Origin: Streptomyces sp. LHD-70
GTDB taxonomy: Bacteria; Actinomycetota; Actinomycetes; Streptomycetales; Streptomycetaceae
Length of the DNA: 64,000 nt
Assembly: GCF_031157275.1 (NCBI RefSeq)
Contig: NZ_JAVIFW010000002.1
Location: 124,001 to 188,000 of the forward strand
Direction of reading: 5' to 3'
The notes below the pieces were generated by a model. It was not told the origin of the DNA and searched no databases. It saw nothing but the letters and a program-made list of their open reading frames with translations. Positions within the stretch are counted from its first letter, which is position 1. Each line of letters opens with the position of its first letter. Positions 57,573 to 64,000 of the stretch are shown piece after piece. Position numbers and translations under genes: made by a program.

Positions 57573-58715
57573 GTGGGTTTCAACGTAGAACCGGGTGCGA
57601 TCGACGGCTTCGCCTCGCTCGTCTCGCGCGGCGCCGAGGGCGCCACGAAGGCCGTGGCGTACGCGACCAACAACACGGAGATCGACAAGGCGCTCGGCGG
57701 CAGCCTCTGGGACACGGTCGCCGGCAGCCACGACGAGTACGTGGAGGGCGCCAAGAAGGCGCTGCGGAAGATGGAGAGCGTCCTCGGCTCGTCCCACACG
57801 GAGCTGGCCAAGTCCGCCACGTACTACCGGGAGACGGACCGGGGTGAGGCCGAGCGGATGGACTCCACCTACCCGGGCTCCAAGGCCGGTGGTGGCGGCG
57901 CCTCCGAGGGCGGCAATGGCAGCGACTTCGGGGACGCGGAGGACGCCGATGCAACCCTGAAGAAGCCGGACGGCGACAGCGACAACCCGCTGATCGCGTA
58001 CGGCGAGGGGCACGCCGCGGAGTTCCAGCAGAGCCCGGTACAGAAGACGCTCGGCACGGTGATGGACCTGGGCAGCCCGTCGACGGTGGCCGTGGAGGCG
58101 GTGAAACTCCTCTTCGGCGTGGACATCTTCGGCGAGATCAACAACTGGGTCTTCGGCGACTGGAACAAGTACAACGACTGCGCCACCGTCTGGGGCAACC
58201 TCGGCTCGTTCTGTGACGCGACGGCGGCGAACCTGAAGAAGGGCACCGGGAATGTCGGGGTGACCTGGCAGGGCAACGCCTATGACGCGGCGAAGGTCTA
58301 CTTCGACGAATTCGGCGGGAAGCTCGGGCAGTTCAAGGAGACCTTCGAGTCGCTGAAGTCCTGCTACCAGCAGGGGGCCATGCAGGCGTTCCAGCTCGCC
58401 GAAGTGCTGAAGGCCGGCATCGTCTTCATCGCCGACATGGCGATCATCTGGATGGCGAACATGGCGGCGGCCACCGCCATCAACGCCATTCCCGTCGGCG
58501 GCCAGGTGGCCTCGGTCGCCATGTTCGCGCTCGCCGCCGCGCAGGCCGTGATGATCATCCAGCGGTACGCGGCCCTGGTGAAGGCCTTCGACGCGACGAT
58601 GCTCGCCATCACCGCGCTCGGCATCACCATGGCCACGGCGGTCAACGGCTTCTCGGCGGCCGACGGCTTCCCCGAGGCCAGCTCCGCCGGCTACGACAAC
58701 CGTGTGGTCTCGTGA
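57573..58715 (+). CDS. WXG100/EspC-like two-domain protein (type VII secretion-related)
   Basis: A 380-residue protein with two ESX-like modules. Residues 1-105 form an EspC-like helical domain (MGFNVEPGAIDGFASLVSRG, then SLWDTVAGSHDEYVEGAKKA). A Gly/Ser/Asp-rich linker follows. The second module (about residues 190-270) has the WXG-type hairpin VTWQGNAYDAAKVYFDEFGG. A strongly hydrophobic helical region (about residues 275-355: VFIADMAIIWMANMAAATAI, ASVAMFALAAAQAVMIIQRY) may insert into membranes. GTG start; the stop overlaps the next gene's start. No ESX ATPase or secreted toxin domain is nearby. Confidence 0.75.
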   Translation: MGFNVEPGAIDGFASLVSRGAEGATKAVAYATNNTEIDKALGGSLWDTVAGSHDEYVEGAKKALRKMESVLGSSHTELAKSATYYRETDRGEAERMDSTYPGSKAGGGGASEGGNGSDFGDAEDADATLKKPDGDSDNPLIAYGEGHAAEFQQSPVQKTLGTVMDLGSPSTVAVEAVKLLFGVDIFGEINNWVFGDWNKYNDCATVWGNLGSFCDATAANLKKGTGNVGVTWQGNAYDAAKVYFDEFGGKLGQFKETFESLKSCYQQGAMQAFQLAEVLKAGIVFIADMAIIWMANMAAATAINAIPVGGQVASVAMFALAAAQAVMIIQRYAALVKAFDATMLAITALGITMATAVNGFSAADGFPEASSAGYDNRVVS

Positions 58716-58990
58716 TGGGGTTCTCGTTCTCGGACGAGCAGTTGGAGATGTACCTCTCCCGGGCTCGGCTGCTGTCGGCGTTCACGGTGCCCGCGTATCT
58801 CGCGCTGTTGTTCTTCTTCGCCAACGAGGAGGGCTGGCGCTGGAGCCTGCTCGCCCTGCTCGTACTGCCGCCGGTGGCTGCGGTGTTGGGGCACATCGGG
58901 AAGCGGGACATTCGGCCGGGGCTTGCCACGGGGGCGATTGTTCTGTCGGCTGCGCCGTTGCTGGTGGTGGGTGGGATCGAGGCGTTGTAG
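58712..58990 (+). CDS. Small membrane protein coupled to the WXG-like gene
   Basis: A 92-residue protein with an amphipathic N-terminus (SFSDEQLEMYLSRARLLSAF) and about three hydrophobic segments (VPAYLALLFFFAN, SLLALLVLPPVAAVLGHIG, TGAIVLSAAPLLVVGGI). Its GTG overlaps the previous stop (GTGA), so it is translationally coupled; an ATG immediately follows the GTG. It could be a membrane partner or immunity-type protein for the WXG-like gene. This is inference from position only. Confidence 0.7.
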   Translation: MMGFSFSDEQLEMYLSRARLLSAFTVPAYLALLFFFANEEGWRWSLLALLVLPPVAAVLGHIGKRDIRPGLATGAIVLSAAPLLVVGGIEAL

Positions 58991-58993
58991 GCC

Positions 58994-59048
58994 CCTCAAT
59001 TTGAGCCCCTCCGGCGATTGAGGAGCGGGGTCTGGGGCGGAGCCCCAG
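58994..59048. repeat. Streptomycete intergenic repeat copy between the WXG-like operon and the methyltransferase
   Basis: CCTCAATTTGAGCCCCTCCG plus GCGATTGAGG (58994-59023), then a hairpin CTGGGGC/GCCCCAG (59032-59048). Same family as 28237-28283 and 34971. It lies in the convergent gap and can terminate both transcripts. Confidence 0.85.
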
Positions 59049-59091
59049 TTTCGGGAAGGGGCGGGTAGGGGAAAAGCCCGCGCCCGCACCC

Positions 59092-59670
59092 CTAACGGCG
59101 CGTGGCCACCAGGGCCGAAGTCGTCGGCGTGGTCAGAACCTCCGTAGCGGCCAGCGCCCCGTGTGTGAGGTAGAAGACCCGCAGCTCGTCCACCTCGCCC
59201 TCGAAGCGGGGCGGCCACTCGGGGGACGGGGTGAAGTCGTCCATGACGAGGATGCCGCCGGGGGCGAGCAGGTCGACCACGGCCTGCGGGTCGTCCCGCT
59301 TGCCGCCGCCGTCGCAGAAGAACACGTCGAACGGCGCGTGCTGTTCGAGCAGGCGCCAGTCGCCGGTGAGCACCTCGACGCGCGGGTCGGCCGCGAACAC
59401 CGCCGACGCGCGGCGCGCCAGTTCCTCGTCCCGTTCGACGGTCACGAGGCGCGCCCCGGCGCCCAGGCCGCTGTGCAGCCAGGCCGTACCGACCCCCGTG
59501 CCCGTGCCGCTCTCCGCGATCAGCCCGTGCGGCTTGGACGCGGCCAACGCCCTTAGCAGTCGGCCGACTTCGGGGATGCAGCTCTTCCCGAAGCCGAGGT
59601 CGGCGGCGATCCCCTCGGCTGTCGTGACGTGGGGCGGGAGCTCTCGTGCCGCGGTACCGACCTTGCTCAT
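59092..59670 (-). CDS. O-methyltransferase-like SAM enzyme
   Basis: A 192-residue class I SAM methyltransferase. Motif I is AESGTGTGVGTAWLHSGL (usually ExGxGxG), motif II RLVTVERDEELA, then DVFFCDGGGKRDDPQAVVDL and GGILVMDDFTPSP. These resemble the class of small O-methyltransferases related to catechol/caffeoyl-CoA enzymes. The start ATG 59670 has GGAAAGGA 3-7 bases upstream. The substrate is unknown. Confidence 0.85.
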   Translation of the reverse strand: MSKVGTAARELPPHVTTAEGIAADLGFGKSCIPEVGRLLRALAASKPHGLIAESGTGTGVGTAWLHSGLGAGARLVTVERDEELARRASAVFAADPRVEVLTGDWRLLEQHAPFDVFFCDGGGKRDDPQAVVDLLAPGGILVMDDFTPSPEWPPRFEGEVDELRVFYLTHGALAATEVLTTPTTSALVATRR

Positions 59671-60063
59671 GTCGTCCTTTCCGGGGGTCAGAGCCGCACG
59701 CTCAGCGCGTACAGCCCCGTCCTCGCGTACACGATCACTGAGGTGGGTCCCCAACATGCCAGATGAGCGCGGGAGTTGAGAGGGGGTTCACCGACACCCC
59801 CCACCCGCGTCCGGATAGCGAACACTCCCCTCCGCCCAACGGACCATTTCCGGCCAACCTGCTGACGTGGTCCTGACATGTTCCGCCTCTGCTGACACTC
59901 TTCCCCTGCACCGGACGTGTCTGCTCCCCCACGGCTCCACCGCCGACGCGTTCGTCGCGTACTCCCCCCACCTGCACCGTGCTCTGCCTTGTTCTGCCCG
60001 GGCGGCCACCCACCGTCCGGTCCCGTCGGCCGCGCGATCCGCGGCCCGCAGAAGGAGTCAGCT
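59671..60063. other. Gene-free promoter region upstream of neutral protease 1
   Basis: About 390 bases without a convincing gene. Divergent promoters for the methyltransferase and the first metalloprotease should lie here. The main visible signal is the motif at 59851-59881 shared with protease 2. Confidence 0.5.
59851..59881 (+). promoter_or_regulatory. Shared motif upstream of protease 1
   Basis: CGGCCAACCTG at 59851 and TCCTGACATGT at 59871. The same two blocks, with identical spacing (20 bases between block starts), occur upstream of protease 2 at 62292. Confidence 0.6.
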
Positions 60064-62085
60064 GTGACACGCACCTCCCCACGCACCTCCCCCCGCTCCC
60101 GCCGCAGACGCACCGGCGCCGTCGGCGCGCTGCTCGCCACCGCCGCCCTGCTCTCCGTCGGCCTCCAGTCCGGGCCCGCCGCGGCCGCGGGCAAGGCCGA
60201 CCCGGGCGCGCTGCCCGCGAAGCTCTCCCCGTCCGAGCGCGCCGGACTGCTGCGCGATGCGGACGCCGAAAAGGCCCGTACGGCAACGGAGTTGGGCCTC
60301 TCCGCCGCCGAGAAGCTCGTCGTCCGCGATCTCGTCCAGGACCGGGACGGCAGCACGCACACCCGCTACGAGCGCACGTACGACGGACTGCCCGTCCTCG
60401 GCGGCGACCTGGTCGTCAGCAAGAGCGAGGCCGGCCGCACCGAGGCCGTGGCGAAGGCGAGCCGGGCCCGGCTTGCCGGTGTCGGCACCCGGGCCGAGGT
60501 GACCGCGAAGGCCGCCGAACGCCAGGCGGTCGGGCTCGCGAAGGCCGACGGGGCGACCCGTACGGACGCCTCGGCGCGCAAGGTCGTCTGGATGGGCCAC
60601 GGCGGCGCGCCCGTCCTCGCGTACGAGACCGTCGTCGGCGGACTGCAGAAGGACGGGACGCCGAACGAACTGCACGTCGTGACGGACGCCCGCACCGGCA
60701 AGAAGCTCTTCGAGCGGCAGGCCGTGCACAACGGCACCGGCAACACCCAGTACAGCGGCCAGGTCACCCTCGGCACCGCGCAGTCGGGCAGCAACTACAC
60801 GCTCAGCGACACCGCCCGCGGCAACCACCGCACGTACAACCTGAACCGCGGCACCTCAGGGCAGGGCACGCTGTTCAGCGGGGCCGACGACGTGTGGGGG
60901 AACGGCAGCCCGTCCAACCTGGAGACCGCGGGCGCCGACGCGCACTACGGGGCCGCGCTCACCTGGGACTACTACAAGAACGTGCACGGCAGGAGCGGCA
61001 TCCGCGGGGACGGCGTCGGCGCGTACTCCCGCGTCCACTACGGCAACAACTATGTCAACGCCTTCTGGCAGGACAGCTGCTTCTGCATGACGTACGGCGA
61101 CGGCTCCGGCAACGCCAAGCCGCTGACCTCGATCGACGTGGCCGCGCACGAGATGACCCACGGCGTCACCTCCCACACCGCGGGCCTCATCTACAGCGGC
61201 GAGTCCGGCGGCCTCAACGAAGCGACCAGCGACATCTTCGCCGCAGCCGTCGAGTTCCACGCGGGCAACGCCCAGGACGTGGGCGACTACCTCGTCGGCG
61301 AGAAGATCGACATCCGCGGCGACGGCACCCCGCTGCGCTACATGGACCGGCCGAGCCGTGACGGCGCCTCGAAGGACGCCTGGTACTCCGGCATCGGCAG
61401 CATCGACGTGCACTACTCCTCGGGTCCGGCCAACCACTGGTTCTATCTGCTCTCCGAGGGCAGCGGGAAGAAGACCGTCAACGGCGTCGCGTACGACTCG
61501 CCGACCTCCGACGGGCTGCCGGTCACCGGCATCGGCCGCGAGAAGGCCGCGCTGATCTGGTTCAAGGCACTGACCACCAAGTTCAACTCCCGCACGGACT
61601 ACGCGGGTGCGCGCTCCGGCACGGAGGCGGTGGCCGCCGAGCTGTACGGCGCGACGAGCGCCGAGTACAAGGCCGTGCAGGACGCGTGGGCGGGCGTCAA
61701 CGTCGGTGCGCGGCCGGGCGGCGGCGACCCGGGCGGTGCGGTGTACGAGAACACCGCCGACGTGGCGATCCCGGACAACGGGGCGGCGGTCACCTCGGAC
61801 GTCGCCGTGGCCGACCGGACGGGGAACGCGCCGTCCGACCTCAAGGTGGGCGTGGACATCGAGCACACCTGGCGCGGGGACCTGGTGGTGGACCTGGTCG
61901 CGCCGGACGGGACGGTGTTCAACCTGAAGCCGTTCAGCTCGTCCGACTCGGCCGACGACGTGCGGACCACGTACACGGTGAACGCCTCCGGGGAACGCGC
62001 CGCGGGCACCTGGAAGTTGCGGGTGCAGGACCGGGCGGCGCAGGACACCGGGTACATCAACAGCTGGAAGCTGACGTTCCCGTAA
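60064..62085 (+). CDS. Secreted thermolysin-type neutral metalloprotease with P domain
   Basis: A 673-residue M4 protease: Sec signal (residues 1-42, ending AAAAG), FTP and PepSY-type propeptide (KLVVRDLVQDRDGSTHTRYE... ), then the M4 catalytic domain. Zinc site HEMTH (His 362, Glu 363) with the third ligand Glu 386 in GGLNEATSDIFAA, and the catalytic His in SSGPANHWFYLLS. After a Gly/Asp-rich linker (GARPGGGDPGGAVYE) a C-terminal proprotein-convertase P domain runs to the end (VADRTGNAPSDLKVGVDIEH... YINSWKLTFP). GTG 60064 has AGGAG 6 bases upstream. It digests extracellular protein. Confidence 0.96.
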   Translation: MTRTSPRTSPRSRRRRTGAVGALLATAALLSVGLQSGPAAAAGKADPGALPAKLSPSERAGLLRDADAEKARTATELGLSAAEKLVVRDLVQDRDGSTHTRYERTYDGLPVLGGDLVVSKSEAGRTEAVAKASRARLAGVGTRAEVTAKAAERQAVGLAKADGATRTDASARKVVWMGHGGAPVLAYETVVGGLQKDGTPNELHVVTDARTGKKLFERQAVHNGTGNTQYSGQVTLGTAQSGSNYTLSDTARGNHRTYNLNRGTSGQGTLFSGADDVWGNGSPSNLETAGADAHYGAALTWDYYKNVHGRSGIRGDGVGAYSRVHYGNNYVNAFWQDSCFCMTYGDGSGNAKPLTSIDVAAHEMTHGVTSHTAGLIYSGESGGLNEATSDIFAAAVEFHAGNAQDVGDYLVGEKIDIRGDGTPLRYMDRPSRDGASKDAWYSGIGSIDVHYSSGPANHWFYLLSEGSGKKTVNGVAYDSPTSDGLPVTGIGREKAALIWFKALTTKFNSRTDYAGARSGTEAVAAELYGATSAEYKAVQDAWAGVNVGARPGGGDPGGAVYENTADVAIPDNGAAVTSDVAVADRTGNAPSDLKVGVDIEHTWRGDLVVDLVAPDGTVFNLKPFSSSDSADDVRTTYTVNASGERAAGTWKLRVQDRAAQDTGYINSWKLTFP

Positions 62086-62168
62086 CCGGCACGGACGGGG
62101 GCGAGCGGGCGGCGTCCGGGGCAACTTGCCCGGGGCGTCGCCCAGTTCGCATTTCTGGGTCACCTATC

Positions 62169-62261
62169 GGGTTTGTGTATCTGGTTCGCGTATCGGGCTT
62201 GCGTATGGGGGTTCGCGTCTCGGGTTCGCGTCTCGGGTTCGCGTCTCGGGTTCGCATATCG
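62169..62261 (+). repeat. 13-base tandem repeat upstream of protease 2
   Basis: Three near-identical copies of GGTTCGCGTCTCG (62210-62248), then GGTTCGCATATCG, preceded by degenerate units (GGTTTGTGTATC, GGTTCGCGTATCG, GGCTTGCGTATGG). About seven units in all. It lies between the two protease genes, about 30 bases before the shared motif at 62292. Confidence 0.85.
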
Positions 62262-62291
62262 GACGGAGCGCCACGAGTATTGGTCAAGTTT

Positions 62292-62322
62292 CGGTCAACC
62301 TGGCGAAACCCTCCTGACATGT
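62292..62322 (+). promoter_or_regulatory. Shared motif upstream of protease 2
   Basis: CGGTCAACCTG at 62292 and TCCTGACATGT at 62312; see the matching element at 59851. It ends 125 bases before the start codon of protease 2. The rest of the 62086-62446 gap holds the tandem repeat and nothing else recognised. Confidence 0.6.
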
Positions 62323-62446
62323 ACGCGCCCTAGGTGAAACTCTCTCCCCGCACGGCACAGCCGCAACACAGCACCCAGCACTACGTACTTCCCCGTCCGG
62401 ATGGGCCCCCACGCCGTCCGGACACCCCACATCCAGGGAGTAGAGA

Positions 62447-64000
62447 GTGTCGCCCCACATATCGCGCCACATGTCCACCAGACGAGCCGCCACCGCCGCG
62501 GGCACGGCGATCATCGCCGCCGCCCTGATCGGCACCGGCCTCAGCACCGCCAACGCGGCGCCCACCCCTGAGCCGACCCCCGCCGCCGCGCCCGTGAAGC
62601 TCTCCGCCTCGCAGCGCGCCGAGCTGCTGCGCGACGCGGACGCCGAAAAGGCCCGTACGGCGAAGGAGTTGGGCCTCTCCGGCGCCGAGAAGCTCGTCGT
62701 CCGGGATGTCGTCAAGGACCGAGACGGCAGTGTCCACACCCGCTACGAGCGCACGTACGACGGACTGCCCGTCCTCGGCGGCGACCTGGTCGTGCACGAG
62801 ACCAAGTCCCGCAAGACGGAGGGCGTCACGAAGGCCCGCGCCGGTGACCTGAAGGTCGACACCGCACGCGCCAAGGCCGCGCCGAAGGGCGCCCGCGCCG
62901 TCGTCTGGGCGGCGAGCGGCACCCCGCGCCTCGCGTACGAGAAGGTCGTCAAGTCCACCAAGAAGGACGGCACCCCGAGCCGGCTGCACGTCGTCACGGA
63001 CGCCCGCTCCGGCAAGAAGATCTTCCAGTGGGACGACATCCGCACCGGTGCCGGCCACACCCAGTACAGCGGCGACGTGGAGCTCGGCGCCAAGCAGGAG
63101 TCCAGCGGCTTCTCGCTGACCGACGTCGAGCGCGGCGAGCACAAGACGTACGACCTCGGGGGCGGCACGTCGGGCCAGGGCAAGCTGGTGGCCGGCGAGG
63201 ACGACGAGTGGGGTGACGGCACCCCCGCCAACAAGGAGACCGCGGCCGCCGACGCGCACTTCGGCGCCGCGCTGACCTGGGACTACTTCAAGAACGTGCA
63301 CGGCCGCGACGGCATCAAGGGCGACGGCGTCGGCGCGTACTCGCGCGTCCACTACGGCAACAACTACGTCAACGCCTTCTGGGACGACAGCTGCTTCTGC
63401 ATGACGTACGGCGACGGCGAGGGCAACGCGAAGCCGCTGACGTCCATCGACGTGGCCGCGCACGAGATGACCCACGGCGTCACCTCCAACACCGCGGGCC
63501 TGATCTACAGCGGCGAGTCCGGCGGCCTCAACGAGGCGACCAGCGACATCTTCGCCTCCTCCGTCGAGTTCGCCGGGAACAACAAGGAAGACGTCGGCGA
63601 CTACCTCATCGGCGAGAAGATCGACATCCGCGGCGACGGCACCCCGCTGCGCTATATGGACAAGCCCTCCAAGGACGGCAAGTCCAAGGACGACTGGTAC
63701 AAGGGCATCGGCAGCATCGACGTCCACTACTCGTCGGGTGTCGCCAACCACTTCTTCTACCTGCTGTCCGAGGGCAGCGGCGCGAAGGAGATCAACGGCG
63801 TGAAGTACGACTCCCCGACCGCCGACGGCAAGGCCGTCACCGGCATCGGGCGGGAGAAGGCCGAGAAGATCTGGTTCAAGGCCCTCACCACGTACATGAC
63901 GTCCAACACCGACTACGCCAAGGCCCGCACGGCGACGCTCGACTCCGCCAAGGACCTGTACGGCGCGGACTCCGCCGAGTACAAGGGCGTGGACGCGGCC
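62447..64000 (+). CDS. Secreted thermolysin-type neutral metalloprotease, 3' end cut by window
   Basis: Paralogue of the preceding protease; 518 codons lie in the window and the frame is open at base 64000. Signal peptide MSPHISRHMSTRRAATAAGT to ANAA, FTP-type propeptide (GLSGAEKLVVRDVVKDRDGS), then the M4 domain. Zinc site HEMTH at His 339/Glu 340, third ligand Glu 363 in GGLNEATSDIFASS, catalytic His in SSGVANHFFYLLS. GTG 62447 has GGGAG 6 bases upstream. It is shorter in the propeptide-to-mature junction than copy 1. Whether a P domain follows cannot be seen. Confidence 0.95.
   Translation, partial: MSPHISRHMSTRRAATAAGTAIIAAALIGTGLSTANAAPTPEPTPAAAPVKLSASQRAELLRDADAEKARTAKELGLSGAEKLVVRDVVKDRDGSVHTRYERTYDGLPVLGGDLVVHETKSRKTEGVTKARAGDLKVDTARAKAAPKGARAVVWAASGTPRLAYEKVVKSTKKDGTPSRLHVVTDARSGKKIFQWDDIRTGAGHTQYSGDVELGAKQESSGFSLTDVERGEHKTYDLGGGTSGQGKLVAGEDDEWGDGTPANKETAAADAHFGAALTWDYFKNVHGRDGIKGDGVGAYSRVHYGNNYVNAFWDDSCFCMTYGDGEGNAKPLTSIDVAAHEMTHGVTSNTAGLIYSGESGGLNEATSDIFASSVEFAGNNKEDVGDYLIGEKIDIRGDGTPLRYMDKPSKDGKSKDDWYKGIGSIDVHYSSGVANHFFYLLSEGSGAKEINGVKYDSPTADGKAVTGIGREKAEKIWFKALTTYMTSNTDYAKARTATLDSAKDLYGADSAEYKGVDAA

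Overview
The window is chromosomal DNA from a high-GC actinomycete, almost certainly a Streptomyces. It has strong G/C bias at third codon positions, many GTG starts, lipoboxes and twin-arginine signals, tandem L,D-transpeptidases, and a gene order (gatC-gatA-small ORF-gatB, GGDEF/EAL protein, ligA, mnmA, nifS-like, opp operon, gcvT-gcvH-glyA-sdaA, EF-hand protein, paired L,D-transpeptidases, neutral metalloproteases) that matches, from memory, the S. coelicolor SCO5440s-SCO5500s core region. No CRISPR array, rRNA, tRNA, integrase or insertion sequence was recognised.

Layout. 1-8.9 kb (minus strand): 3' truncated LuxR-type ATPase regulator, two small hypothetical genes, an MMPL exporter and a Tat-exported phosphocholine-type phospholipase C. 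9.1-19.7 kb (minus): gatCAB for the transamidation route to Gln-tRNA/Asn-tRNA, an RmdB-like cyclic-di-GMP protein, NAD-dependent DNA ligase, a MetE-like protein, a short-chain dehydrogenase and a LOG-family protein. 19.9-28.1 kb: mixed-strand housekeeping and regulatory genes (DUF427, mnmA, a PGRP-type amidase, a cysteine desulfurase that could feed MnmA sulfur, an alpha/beta hydrolase, two tiny membrane proteins, a FabR-like TetR regulator, a WYL regulator, a thioesterase, a TRIC/UPF0126 channel). 28.3-34.6 kb (minus): a five-gene oligopeptide ABC transporter. 35-37.6 kb: two SseB-like genes and a P-loop protein.

37.8-42.5 kb (plus) is a glycine/serine unit. A tandem glycine riboswitch precedes gcvT, gcvH and glyA, followed by a structured leader and sdaA. 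Together these convert glycine to serine and then pyruvate; gcvP is not in the window. 42.5-44.4 kb (minus) is rich in RNA regulation: a guanidine-III riboswitch in front of a Gdx/SugE exporter, then a ThrRS-like gene lacking the editing domains, preceded by a threonine-rich leader peptide and two mutually exclusive hairpins (an attenuator). 44.6-45.8 kb holds two phage-type genes (GH25 lysozyme and endonuclease VII) meeting tail to tail.

45.8-53.1 kb (minus): a possible decayed frame, an EF-hand protein, a beta-propeller lipoprotein coupled to a deacetylase-like lipoprotein with a degenerate active site, an anti-sigma-like ATPase, enoyl-CoA hydratase and two L,D-transpeptidases. 53.4-57.0 kb (plus): an ABC-2 exporter pair co-transcribed with a NarL-type two-component system. 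57.1-59.0 kb (plus): three coupled genes of WXG/ESX-like character. 59.1-64 kb: a methyltransferase (minus) and two paralogous secreted thermolysin-type proteases (plus; the second runs off the window) that share an upstream DNA motif.

Most of the window is conserved core. The least explained signals are the threonine attenuator, the duplicated operator at the FabR-like regulator, the sdaA leader, the motif shared by the two protease promoters, the WXG-like trio and the phage-type gene pair.
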